From Conexibacter sp. (GTDB lineage Bacteria; Actinomycetota; Thermoleophilia; Solirubrobacterales; Solirubrobacteraceae), in assembly GCA_025964325.1 (NCBI GenBank), contig JAOPZA010000072.1:25127-89126 (forward strand): a stretch of DNA of 64,000 nucleotides, in the 5' to 3' direction. Positions within the stretch are counted from its first letter, which is position 1. The number at the start of each line of letters is the position of its first letter. The position numbers were made by a program, and so were the translations under genes. A model generated the notes under the pieces. That model saw nothing but the letters and a program-made list of their open reading frames with translations, did not search any database and was not told where the DNA came from. Below are positions 1-9,611 of the stretch, piece by piece.

Positions 1-478
1 GCGCCCATGCCGCCAAGCGCCGGAATGCGATGCGCGTGTGCGGAAACAGCGAGACGGGCCGGTTGTAGGCCGCGGGGTCGCATCTGATCGTGGTGCTGAG
101 GCCGACGCCGCGCGGGTCCATGCCGATCAGGTCGAAGCGGCGGTGCAGCGCCGGATGCCAGAGGTGTCCGCCGCCTGCCTCGACGCCGACGAACACGCTG
201 CCAGGGCCGCCCGGCCCGCCGGGGTTGATGATCAGGCTCCCGACGCGCCGCGCACGGTCGGCGGCGGGGAGCCGGACGAACCCGAGCGTGACCCGGCGCG
301 CCCGCGGGTGGCGGTAGTCGAGCGGCACCCGCAGCTTGCCGCACTCGAGACTCGGCGGAAGCTGTGATCCGCAGCCGTGCCATTGGATCGCTCCCTCCGC
401 CGAGCCCGGAGCCGCGCCCAGGATCGCGATGCAAGCCAGGAGCGCGGTCGCCGCGATCGTTCTGATCATCCACGGCAT
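1..478 (-). CDS. alpha/beta hydrolase, tripeptidyl aminopeptidase-like (N-terminal part, runs off window)
   Basis: Reverse-strand reading from ATG at 478/469: signal peptide, then VPLDYRHP...LIINPGGPGGPGSVFVGVE...FDLIGMDPRGVGLSTTIRCDP, typical of TAP-like hydrolases. Partial, so absent from the ORF track. Confidence 0.75.
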   Translation of the reverse strand, partial: MPWMIRTIAATALLACIAILGAAPGSAEGAIQWHGCGSQLPPSLECGKLRVPLDYRHPRARRVTLGFVRLPAADRARRVGSLIINPGGPGGPGSVFVGVEAGGGHLWHPALHRRFDLIGMDPRGVGLSTTIRCDPAAYNRPVSLFPHTRIAFRRLAAWA

Positions 479-704
479 CGGCGGACGCTAGGTCGACGCC
501 CGGGGCCTGTCAACGGCCCTGACGAGGTCGGCACGCGGGCGCTGGGAGAGAGGCGACGGCGCGCGCCGTGAGTGAGGAATCGGCCCCCCGGTGGGGTGCT
601 CCCGCGACCTTGCGGCCCTCGATCCGTCGGACTACCTTGCGTCGAGGAACCGGCGGGTCGCGCACCGCTTCGCCGGCTCGATCTCGACCGAAGGAGTGAT
701 GGTC

Positions 705-1790
705 ATGGGCACACGTCGATGTGTGGCGGTCGTCGGCGCGTGCGTGGCCGCGCTCCTCGTTCCCGCGACCGCGGGAGCCGCGACCAAGACGGTGTTCGCC
801 GGGCCGTCCGGCTCGGCCGGCGGCGTCTTCCTCGGCAACCCGCCGACGGCGGACCTCGACTCCTTCTCGCTCGCCCACGTGACGGTCCACGTCGGCGACA
901 ACGTGCGGTGGGTCTTCCGGGGCCTGCACACCGTCACGTTCCCGCGGCAGGGCCGCGCCGACATCCCGTTCATCGTGCCCGACCCGACGGGGACGAAGTA
1001 CACGGGCATCAACGACGCGGCGGGCGCGCCGTTCTGGTTCAACGGGCAGACGCGCCTGACCCTCGACCCGCTCGGGGCGCTTCGCCAGGGCGGCCGGACC
1101 GAGGACGGGACCAGGGTCACCGGCTCGGGCATCTTCTTCGGCAACGCGCCGACGCCGCCGTACACGCTGACGTTCCCGAAGCAGGGCGTGTACCGCTACG
1201 ACTGCGTGATCCACCCCGGCATGGAGGGCACCGTGAGGGTCGAGCCCAGGGGTGTGAGGATCCCGACCCGGGCGCAGGACGCCGTCGCCCAGAAGCGTCA
1301 GCTCGTGAGCGACGCCCGGATCGCCCGCCAGCTCGCGAACTTCACGCCGCCGCCCGGCACCGTCAGCGGCGGCCACGACCGCGGCCAGGTCGTGCAGTTC
1401 CGCTTCTTCCCGCCGAGCACGCACGTGAACGTCGGCGACACGCTGCGACTGACGGTGACCTCTCGCGCCGAGGCCCACACCTTCTCGTTCGGACCGGCCG
1501 GCTACCTCACGAGACTCAGCAGCGCGCTCGTGATCCCCGTGCCCGCGAGAAGGGGGCCGCCGACGCTCGTGTTCAACGGGCAGATCGCGTTCCCGAGCGA
1601 CCCGCCGCCGACGCTGCCCCCCTACCGCCCCACGCTTCACGGCAACGGGTTCCTCAACACCGGGATCCTGGACGGCGACCCGAGAACGCCGAACCCCTCG
1701 AGCGCCACCGTGAGGTTCGCGCAAGCCGGCAGCTACGACTACATCTGCCTGCTGCACCCGTGGATGCACGGGACGGTGACGGTCGGCTGA
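705..1790 (+). CDS. secreted protein with two cupredoxin-like copper domains
   Basis: Signal peptide. Two repeats each with His...C-x2-H-P-x-M type-1 Cu ligand pattern (YDCVIHPGMEG; YICLLHPWMHG). AAGGAG 8 nt upstream of ATG 705. Confidence 0.8.
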   Translation: MGTRRCVAVVGACVAALLVPATAGAATKTVFAGPSGSAGGVFLGNPPTADLDSFSLAHVTVHVGDNVRWVFRGLHTVTFPRQGRADIPFIVPDPTGTKYTGINDAAGAPFWFNGQTRLTLDPLGALRQGGRTEDGTRVTGSGIFFGNAPTPPYTLTFPKQGVYRYDCVIHPGMEGTVRVEPRGVRIPTRAQDAVAQKRQLVSDARIARQLANFTPPPGTVSGGHDRGQVVQFRFFPPSTHVNVGDTLRLTVTSRAEAHTFSFGPAGYLTRLSSALVIPVPARRGPPTLVFNGQIAFPSDPPPTLPPYRPTLHGNGFLNTGILDGDPRTPNPSSATVRFAQAGSYDYICLLHPWMHGTVTVG

Positions 1791-1828
1791 GAGCAGCCGA
1801 TCCGTCGGCTGAGCGCAGCCGATCCGTC
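1785..1828. repeat. 22-bp tandem duplication (21/22 identical) spanning the stop codon; each copy has a GGCTG-N4-CAGCC hairpin
   Basis: GGCTGAGAGCAGCCGATCCGTC / GGCTGAGCGCAGCCGATCCGTC, followed at 1845-1858 by perfect palindrome CAGCCGGCCGGCTG. Lies between convergent genes; probable terminators. Confidence 0.75.
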
Positions 1829-1843
1829 GGCCGGCGTCGTTCG

Positions 1844-2809
1844 TCAGCCGGCCGGCTGGCTGCCCTGCGCGAGGCGCTCCGCGATCTGCGCCTCGCGACG
1901 GGCGACGTACTCCGACGTGCCCGCGGGCACCGTGTAGCGACCGGGCTCGGCGATCTCGTCCCAGCGCTCGAGGATCTGCTCGGGGCCCACGCCCCGCTCG
2001 ACGAAGCCCTGCGTCTCGGCGACGAAGATGCGCGCCAGGCGGCCGAGCCCGGCGCTGAGGATCTCGCCCGTCACGGGGCACGACGCGTGTGCCAGCACGG
2101 CGAGCATCGGCGCGACCGTCGCGGGCGACCGTTCCGGATCGGGCTCGCGGTCCTCGGCGACCGGCGGCAGCCCGACGTGGGCGCGCAGCGTCGCGTCCGT
2201 CACCATCCGCGTCTCGGCTGCCGGGGCAAGGCCGTTCACCTTGATGCCATGCCCGGCGCCCGCCTCCGCGAGCGAGCGGGTCATCGAGACGAGCGCGCCC
2301 TTGCAGGTCGAGTACGCCAGCAGCGGCGCGGCACCGAACAGCCCGGCCGAGGTCGTCGTCACGATCCGGCCGTAGCCCTGCCCCACCATCTGCGGCCACG
2401 CGGCGCGCGTCACGTTGAACGTTCCCGCGACGTGGATCGAGAGGTGCTGCATGAGCCGCTCGACGGTCATCTCGGGAAAGCGGTCGTAGGTGATGATGCC
2501 GGCGTTGTTGACGACCGCGTCGACGCGGCCGAAGCGCTCGAGCGCCTGCGCGACGATCGACTCGGCACCGTCGGTGCTCGCCACGCTGGCGCCGCTCGCG
2601 AGCGCGCGTCCGCCGGTGGCCTCGATCTCCTCGACGACCGAACGCGCGAGCGCGGCGTCCGAGCCGGTCCCGTCCATGCCGGTCCCGAGGTCGTTGACGA
2701 TGACGCTCGCGCCGCGCTCCGCGAGGTAGATGGCGTGCGCGCGGCCGAGGCCGCGACCGGCGCCGGTCACGATCACCACCTGCTCGTCGAAGCGCAGATC
2801 CGCCGGCAC
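1844..2809 (-). CDS. SDR family oxidoreductase
   Basis: VVIVTGAGRGLGRAHA Rossmann motif, NNAG, YSTCKGAL active site. Confidence 0.88.
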   Translation of the reverse strand: MPADLRFDEQVVIVTGAGRGLGRAHAIYLAERGASVIVNDLGTGMDGTGSDAALARSVVEEIEATGGRALASGASVASTDGAESIVAQALERFGRVDAVVNNAGIITYDRFPEMTVERLMQHLSIHVAGTFNVTRAAWPQMVGQGYGRIVTTTSAGLFGAAPLLAYSTCKGALVSMTRSLAEAGAGHGIKVNGLAPAAETRMVTDATLRAHVGLPPVAEDREPDPERSPATVAPMLAVLAHASCPVTGEILSAGLGRLARIFVAETQGFVERGVGPEQILERWDEIAEPGRYTVPAGTSEYVARREAQIAERLAQGSQPAG

Positions 2810-2914
2810 GTCCGTCAGCCTAACGTCCCGATGAGCCCGCGCCGCTCGCGCTTAAGCCAGTCCGACCCGGGCAGGTAAGCGACCGGGCCGCGCGAGGGCC
2901 GACCCGCCATAGTT

Positions 2915-3400
2915 GTGCGTGTGAGCGCCCGCACCGACATCCGCGACATCGAGGACCGCGCCGACTGCGAGCGCCTCGTCCGCGCCTTCTACGGTCGCGC
3001 GCTCGGCGACCCGATCATCGGCTGGATCTTCGTCGACGTCGCGCAGCTCGACCTCGAGGCGCACGTCCCGGTGATCGCGTCCTTCTGGGAGACGATCCTG
3101 CTCGGCTCCCAGACCTACAGCGGCGGCGCGTTCGCTCCCCACGCCGCGCTCCACGCGCGGGCGGGTCTGAGATCGGGGCACTTCGAGCGCTGGCTCGCGC
3201 TCTGGCGGGCGACCGTCGACGAGCTCTTCGGCGGCGAACGAGCCGAGCTCGCGAAGGCCCACGCGACGCGGGTCGGACGGGCGTTCCACGCCCGCCTCCA
3301 GAGCCTCCCCGCGGCGGCCGACTCGACCACCCCCGGCCCCGCGACCGGGCTCTCGCTGACGATGCACGGGCCGCGGCCGGCAAGGGATCCGCAGGAGTGA
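2915..3400 (+). CDS. truncated haemoglobin (group III-like globin)
   Basis: DCERLVRAFYGRALGDPIIGWIF...FWETILLGSQTYSGGAFAPHAAL pattern of bacterial truncated globins. Confidence 0.75.
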   Translation: MRVSARTDIRDIEDRADCERLVRAFYGRALGDPIIGWIFVDVAQLDLEAHVPVIASFWETILLGSQTYSGGAFAPHAALHARAGLRSGHFERWLALWRATVDELFGGERAELAKAHATRVGRAFHARLQSLPAAADSTTPGPATGLSLTMHGPRPARDPQE

Positions 3401-3437
3401 GCCCGGCGCCCGCGCGCGCCGCGCCCGCGCGCCGGGG

Positions 3438-6400
3438 TCAGCGCTTCGCCGAGAGCGTCAGCGCCGCGCCCTGCTTCCCGTCCAGCCGCTGCGCGCGCAG
3501 CTGGACCTTCACGGCGGTGCGCGTGCGCGGCAGGCCGCGGACGACGACCTGCGGACGGCTCGGCGCGGCCAGCAGCCGCACGACCCTGCGACCGATCGTC
3601 ACGGTCAGCGCGTAGGCACGCACCGGCGAAGGCCCGCGCGTCCAGCTGACGAGCAGCCGGGTGGCCGAGCGCCGCGCCGTCAGGCGGCGCGGCTGGGCGT
3701 CCGCGGCGGCGCTGGTGCCGGAGCGCAGCTGGCCGGGCGCCAGCCGCGCCCGGCGCGCCGGACCGGTCGCGCGACTGGCCGCGACGCCCTGCACGGTCGC
3801 GGTGACGGGCAGCACGGCGGCGACGCCGGAGAGGCTCAGGCTGCGGCTCGCGCTCAGCAGCTCGGTGCGGGTCGAGCGCGCCGAGCCGGCCTGCAACTGC
3901 ACCCGCCAGCGACGCGGGAGGCTCGCGCCGCCGGCCCACGTCGCCGTCACCGTCCGGCCGTGGCGGCGCAACGCGAGCTTGATCGGCGCGGACGGCGTCA
4001 CGAGCCGCGGTGCGCGGAAGCGCGCCGCGACCTGCGGCGGCCGGCCGAGCCCGCCGGTCAGGATCGTCGCCGAGACGATGCGCGCCTCGCCGTGGCCGGC
4101 CCGCGGGACGAAGCGGATGCTGCCGCGGGATCTCAAGGTCGTGACGAGCGCGCGGCCGGCGGCGCCCGCTCCCGGCGCCCCGCCTCCGGGCGCCACACTC
4201 GCGCCCGCCGGCAGCTGCTCGGCCAGCGCGAGCTGCTGGCCGTGCTGCAGCGCCGGCGCGACCGACCAGCTCAGCATCCGCTTGGCGCCGGTGCCGCTGA
4301 AGCTGGCTCGCACGCGCTGCAGGCCGCGATCGATCGCCTTGCCGACGCTCGTGACCGCCGGCGAGCCGGGCGCGGCGAGCACGAGCAGCTTGCCCGCGGG
4401 CGGCGCCTTCCAGAGGATCGAGGTCGTCGCGTGCCGGTCGTCGAGCTGCACGAGCGCCCGCGTCGTCAGCTGCTCCTTGGTGGCGTCGAGCACGACCCGG
4501 CCCTTGGCGTCGAAGAGCTTGACCTTCGGCGCCCCGCCCTTGCCGTGGAGCGTGACCCCGACGGAGCGCAGGCGCGCGGGCAGCGTCATCGTCGGCGCCG
4601 AGGTCGGCCGCGTGGCCGGCGCAGCCGCGGCGCGGGCCGTGCCGGCATCGGGGCCGTTGATGATGAAGCCGGACGGGATGCCGGCCGGCCGCACGGCGCT
4701 GTAGGGACCGAGGTCGCAGCCGGTGAAGGTGTCGAAGCTGCCGCCCCAGTGGTAGCCGAGACCGCCGCCGAGGTTGAGCACGGGGATCTCGCCGCAGGCC
4801 GCGATGCCCTTCTTCGATGCCACCGCCTTCGCCCCGAGGAGCTTGATTCTGTCGCCCAACAGCAACAGCCCGGCCTGCGCGTCGCCCGAGAGCTCGAAGT
4901 CGTGCAGCGTGAACCAGCCGCCGATCGTCGCGTCGAAGTAGCCGATGAACGATGCCCGGCTCATCCCCCCGCGCGCCTCGACGAAGCCGTCGGTCGTGAA
5001 GCGCGCGACGCCTCTCGTGAGGTCGAACAGGTCGGCGAGGCGCGTCACGCCGGCGATCTGGAAGAGCGTGTACGGCGCCGCCGCGGAGGGGAACGTGAGG
5101 CGGATGTCGCCGTCGGCCGAGAGGATCTGGTGGCCGAGGATCTGGGGGCCGGCGCTGATCCCCATGCCGCCCTGGAAGTCGAGTGGGTCGACGCCCACGC
5201 CGGCGGCGATCCGTTGCAGGAAGATGCCCTCGCCGAGGTCGATGTCGAGGCCGTTGACGGCGCCGTAGATCGAGTGGAAGCCGCCGTCCTTGATGCTGAC
5301 CGCCACCGTCAGGCCGAACTGCGGTCTGTCTCTGATGCCCGGGACGCCGAGCTCGGCGGAGCCGGACCAGAGCGCCTCCGCGCGGTCATACTCGAGTCTC
5401 ATTCTGGCGAGCTTGAGCTGGTCCTTGAGCAGACCGGCGGTGACGTCGATTCTGAGCTTGTCGACGATCAGGCCCTGGGTCTGGGTCGAGCGCAGCGTCA
5501 GGTCGCCGCTCGCGCCAGGCAGCTGGATCGGCATGTGCATCGTCAGCCCGATCGTCGCCTCGCCGTCCTGCGGGAATCTGATCTCCGCCTGCTTGGCGAC
5601 CTTGAGCGTCAGGAAGCTGCCGCCGGACGGGGGCGCGAGCTCGATGCCGTCGGCGTCACCGGCCGACGGCAGCACGAGGTCCAGCGCGCCCTGGTTCAGC
5701 ACGAAGCTCTGATCGCCGTTGGTCGCCTTCCAGCTGAAGGGCATGTTGGACGCGAGCTGGCCGTCGGAGGGATCGAACGCGACCGCGCCCCCGTGCTGCA
5801 GGTTGAAGCCCGACTGCGCGGTGGCGCACGCCCCGCTGCAGTCGGAGAACGCCTGCTGCTTCGCCGTGCCCGCGACCGGCCCGGTGATCAGCATGCCGTC
5901 GATGTTCACGTTGTCGCGCGCGAACCACAGCGGACCGGCGTTGGGTCGCGCGACCTGCGACCAGCACGCCGCCAGCTGGACCTTGCCGTACGTGAGCGTG
6001 CGGTACTGCTCGTTGCTGCGGCAGTTCGCCGCGACGTCCGCGGCGCCCCGCACGTAGATCGTCTTCGAGACGGCGCCGGCGTTGTGGTAGGCGTCGCTCA
6101 CGAGGACGCGGACGGTGTGCTCGCCCGCGGAGGTGAAGACGGCGGTCGCGTGCGCGTTCGACGCGGTCCTGGTCTCGTACGTGCCGTTGCCGTCGAGGTC
6201 CCATGCGAACGTCAGCGACGGGTCGAGGTTGCGGCCGACCGACTGCGAGGCGTCGAGCGCGACCGCGACCCGGCCGTTCGACAGCGTGACGGTGTCGGGC
6301 GCCGTCAGCGAGACGAACGGGGGCTGGTCGTTGGCGGCGTTGACGCCGACGAAGACGTCGTCGGAGACGGTGACGCGGCCCTTCGCGTCGGTCACGCGAA

Positions 6401-9284
6401 CCCTGACGTGCCGGGTGCCGGGCGTCGCATACGTCGTCGTCACGGTCGCTTCGGTACCCGTGTCGGTCTCGAACGCCCCGTCGCCATCGAGATCCCACGC
6501 GAACCTGGCCGGCCCGTCCGCGACCGTCGACGCCGCCGCCGTCAGGACGACGGGCGACTTCGCGAAGACGGCGTCGCCGGGGTGCAGCAGCGCACCCTTC
6601 GCCACCGGCGCGTTGGCGTCGGTCGCGCCGGGCGCGACGTCGAGCTCGGCGATCCCCGGGTCGGACGGGACGGTCGGGACGAAGCGGTCGTCGAGCACGC
6701 TCACCGACGCGATGTAGTGGCCCGATCCGGCGTAGGCGTGCTGCACGACGGCGGAGGCCGAGTCGAGCGGCGCGCTGCCGTCGCCGAAGTCGAAGACGTA
6801 GTGGGCGGGCGTCGCGGTCGTGCCCTCGGGGTTGTTGAGCACCGACGCCGAGGCGTCGAACGTGACCTGCGTCTCGCCCGAGCGCGGGCCGCCGACGACG
6901 GGCGGGATCGTCAGGCTGGCGGTCGGCGGGTCGTCCCCGGCTCCGCGCACGACGACGTCGAACGGCGGCGTTCTGGCGACGCGCCCGTCGGTGTCCTCGA
7001 CCCGCGCCTGCACGGGGAAGATGCCGGTTCTGTGCTCCGCGCCGTCGAACGTCGCGGAGCCCTGGATGAAGTCGAACGGCGTGAACGGCGGCGTCGCGCC
7101 GCTGCCCTGCGCGCCCGCGTAGAAGTAGGTCAGCGGTCCCTCGCTGCCGAGCGAGCCGTCGCTCGCGGTCCGCATGTGGATCTGGAAGCTGCCCGTCACG
7201 GGGAAGACGCTCGTGTCGATCAGGATCGTTCTCGGCGTCACGGTGTCGAGCTGCGCGATCGGCGGCTGGACGACGTGGAACGTCGTCGACGTCGTCGCCT
7301 GCGCGCCGCCGTCGTCGGTCACGGTCAGGAACAGCACCCAGTCGCCCTGCTCGCCCGGGACGAACGTGTGCGAGAACGTGCCGGCGGCGCATGCCGTCCC
7401 ATGGGCGGACGCGTCGGCGTCGCAGGTGATCGCCCCGCTGCCGTTGTAGTTCACCTTGTGCAGGTCCCAGTGGCGGGCCGTGATGAAGCCGCCGAGCGTG
7501 TCGGCCGAGGTGTCGTCCCAGCTGACGGTCGGCGCGCTCGTCCCGAGCACGAACGGCGGCGTCGGGCTCGTCGGCTCGCGGATCAGCGCCGCCGACGGGG
7601 GCGGGTTGTCGGTCGCGATCGTCGTCGACGCCATCGCGCCGGTGCCGGCGGCATCGAGGAGGTAGACGCGCGCGACGGCAGGGCCCGAGCCGTAGATGTG
7701 GGTCGCGCTCGGGCTCGCGCCCAGGCTTCCCCAGGTCGAGCTCGGCCCGACCGTCGGGTCGAAGCGGTACGAGGCGCCGGAGGCGCTCGTCGAGGCGGTC
7801 AGCGTGACGGCGTCGCCGGCGTGCGGCGCCGAGGGGCTCGACGTCAGCGATGCGCTCGGCAGGGTCGTGTCCATGCGGACCATCTGCGACGGGCGCAGCT
7901 GGGTGCCCGGCGCGCTCGTGCTGGGGACGGTGCACGGCGAGAGCGGCTGGTCGAGCTCGTCGAGGCCGGCCACGTCGGGCGTGTACAGCGGCTGGTTGTA
8001 CTGCGCGGGCGCGGAGGTCGTCGCCCAGCGGAACGCGGGGCGGTCGCCGGTCGTCCCGTTGCCGATGCCGAGGAGCTGGTCGAGCGAGATCTCGGCGCGG
8101 TAGGCGCTCGTGCCGTCGTCGGCTCTGACGGCTGTGAGCGGCACGTCGAAGGCGACCGGCTCCGCGCCCCAGTCGTGGCCGCCGATGTTCGTGAGCGCGG
8201 TACGTGGATAGCACCCGTTCCCGGTCGAGGCGTCGGGATCGGACAACGCCGAGAGGCCGCCGTGCAGCTGGACGTGCAGCGTCGCCCCGCCCGCCGCCTG
8301 GTTCGCGGAGCCGGTCGTGGTGACGAGCCCGATCGGCTGCTTTCCGCCGTCCGGGACGAGGTAGGTGACGGTGTCGAGCGGATGGTCGGCGCGCAGCGTC
8401 AGGACGAGGTCGGACGGGTGGTACGTCACGTAGGTCGGGTTCGGGATGTCGGCGGTCAGGTCGCTGGTCGTCTGCGACGCGTCCCACTGCGCGATGTCGG
8501 ACTCGACCAGCTGCGGCTGCGCCGGGTCGGTCGCGATCGCGTCGGTGAACATCGCCTGCCGGCGGCTCGGCGCGAAGCTGGCCTGGCCCCGGTCCGAGCC
8601 CTTCGCGGGCGCGACCTGGATGCCTTGCGCGTAGCGGCCGCCGACGAGGCCCGAGCACTGGTGCGCGGCGTCCCCCGGCGCGGTCACCGGGTCGGCCGCG
8701 TTCGGCAGGATGTCCTTGACGACATAGGCGCTGCCGAGCCCTCGCGCCTGGGGGGTGAAGATGCTGGTGAGGATCGGCTGGTAGTCGACGAGGCCGCTGA
8801 ACGCGCTGCCGAGGTCGGCGCCGAAGTCGCGCGTGAGCACGACCGCCCACGAGTGCGCGCGGCGGACCTCGGGGATGTGACCGCCGGCGACGAGCGTCGA
8901 GTCGTCCGCCGTCGGGGTGAAGCACGTCGCCGCGTTCGTTCCCAGGTCGGGAGCCATCGCGCTCGGCGCGAGCCGGTACAGCTGCCAGACGACGTCCTGC
9001 TGCCCGGGGCTCCAGGCGAAGTCGACCATCGCGTCGGGCCTGCCGTCGCGGTCGAAGTCCAGCAGCGTCATCGTCGTCCAGTCGACGTTCGACGGCGCGA
9101 CGACGGTCAGCGTCTGCGGTCCGCTCGCCGGCGCGCTCCAGCGGTGCGCGATCAGGTCGTCGCCCGGCTGGCGGTCCTGCACGACGGTCGCGTTCGCCGA
9201 CGACGCGGCCAGGAGGAGGACGAGGGCGGCGAGGGCGGCCGTCAGCGGCGCGAGGCGCGCGTGGGAGCGAGTCGGCGAGGTCAC
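3438..9284 (-). CDS. giant secreted protein with PKD-type domains (1948 aa)
   Basis: N-terminal signal peptide; FAWDLDGDGAFETDT, FAWDLDGNGTYETRT, YVFDFGDGSAP PKD motifs; beta-rich C-terminal region. Confidence 0.8.
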   Translation of the reverse strand: MTSPTRSHARLAPLTAALAALVLLLAASSANATVVQDRQPGDDLIAHRWSAPASGPQTLTVVAPSNVDWTTMTLLDFDRDGRPDAMVDFAWSPGQQDVVWQLYRLAPSAMAPDLGTNAATCFTPTADDSTLVAGGHIPEVRRAHSWAVVLTRDFGADLGSAFSGLVDYQPILTSIFTPQARGLGSAYVVKDILPNAADPVTAPGDAAHQCSGLVGGRYAQGIQVAPAKGSDRGQASFAPSRRQAMFTDAIATDPAQPQLVESDIAQWDASQTTSDLTADIPNPTYVTYHPSDLVLTLRADHPLDTVTYLVPDGGKQPIGLVTTTGSANQAAGGATLHVQLHGGLSALSDPDASTGNGCYPRTALTNIGGHDWGAEPVAFDVPLTAVRADDGTSAYRAEISLDQLLGIGNGTTGDRPAFRWATTSAPAQYNQPLYTPDVAGLDELDQPLSPCTVPSTSAPGTQLRPSQMVRMDTTLPSASLTSSPSAPHAGDAVTLTASTSASGASYRFDPTVGPSSTWGSLGASPSATHIYGSGPAVARVYLLDAAGTGAMASTTIATDNPPPSAALIREPTSPTPPFVLGTSAPTVSWDDTSADTLGGFITARHWDLHKVNYNGSGAITCDADASAHGTACAAGTFSHTFVPGEQGDWVLFLTVTDDGGAQATTSTTFHVVQPPIAQLDTVTPRTILIDTSVFPVTGSFQIHMRTASDGSLGSEGPLTYFYAGAQGSGATPPFTPFDFIQGSATFDGAEHRTGIFPVQARVEDTDGRVARTPPFDVVVRGAGDDPPTASLTIPPVVGGPRSGETQVTFDASASVLNNPEGTTATPAHYVFDFGDGSAPLDSASAVVQHAYAGSGHYIASVSVLDDRFVPTVPSDPGIAELDVAPGATDANAPVAKGALLHPGDAVFAKSPVVLTAAASTVADGPARFAWDLDGDGAFETDTGTEATVTTTYATPGTRHVRVRVTDAKGRVTVSDDVFVGVNAANDQPPFVSLTAPDTVTLSNGRVAVALDASQSVGRNLDPSLTFAWDLDGNGTYETRTASNAHATAVFTSAGEHTVRVLVSDAYHNAGAVSKTIYVRGAADVAANCRSNEQYRTLTYGKVQLAACWSQVARPNAGPLWFARDNVNIDGMLITGPVAGTAKQQAFSDCSGACATAQSGFNLQHGGAVAFDPSDGQLASNMPFSWKATNGDQSFVLNQGALDLVLPSAGDADGIELAPPSGGSFLTLKVAKQAEIRFPQDGEATIGLTMHMPIQLPGASGDLTLRSTQTQGLIVDKLRIDVTAGLLKDQLKLARMRLEYDRAEALWSGSAELGVPGIRDRPQFGLTVAVSIKDGGFHSIYGAVNGLDIDLGEGIFLQRIAAGVGVDPLDFQGGMGISAGPQILGHQILSADGDIRLTFPSAAAPYTLFQIAGVTRLADLFDLTRGVARFTTDGFVEARGGMSRASFIGYFDATIGGWFTLHDFELSGDAQAGLLLLGDRIKLLGAKAVASKKGIAACGEIPVLNLGGGLGYHWGGSFDTFTGCDLGPYSAVRPAGIPSGFIINGPDAGTARAAAAPATRPTSAPTMTLPARLRSVGVTLHGKGGAPKVKLFDAKGRVVLDATKEQLTTRALVQLDDRHATTSILWKAPPAGKLLVLAAPGSPAVTSVGKAIDRGLQRVRASFSGTGAKRMLSWSVAPALQHGQQLALAEQLPAGASVAPGGGAPGAGAAGRALVTTLRSRGSIRFVPRAGHGEARIVSATILTGGLGRPPQVAARFRAPRLVTPSAPIKLALRRHGRTVTATWAGGASLPRRWRVQLQAGSARSTRTELLSASRSLSLSGVAAVLPVTATVQGVAASRATGPARRARLAPGQLRSGTSAAADAQPRRLTARRSATRLLVSWTRGPSPVRAYALTVTIGRRVVRLLAAPSRPQVVVRGLPRTRTAVKVQLRAQRLDGKQGAALTLSAKR

Positions 9285-9611
9285 ATTCCGGCACCCTGCC
9301 GCTGGGACGTCGGCTCCGCATCCGTCAGCGAGGCTGATCTTTTCCGGCCCCCACCCCGAGATTTGCGCGCCGGCGGCGCCGCGGCCCCGGCACGACGGCC
9401 CGAACCGCCGCCCGCGGGCCGCTGCCGGCCGTCCTGCGGACGTCGCGATCGACGGTCAGGCGACCGGCTCGGGGTGGACGAACGTCGTAGCGACCAGTCG
9501 GCGGGCCGATCGAGATCGGGTCGGGAGCGGCGCGCACGCGGTCGCGCTTGCGCCCGGCGGTCGCCGCCCTATCGTCGTTTCGGAGAGCCCGACGTGATAG
9601 GCGGTGCCGAG

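Noticed and set aside
5656-9321. 1221-aa alternative-frame minus ORF
   Set aside because: Overlaps the PKD gene on the same strand in another frame and is Arg/Pro-rich nonsense. The PKD frame has signal peptide and domains.
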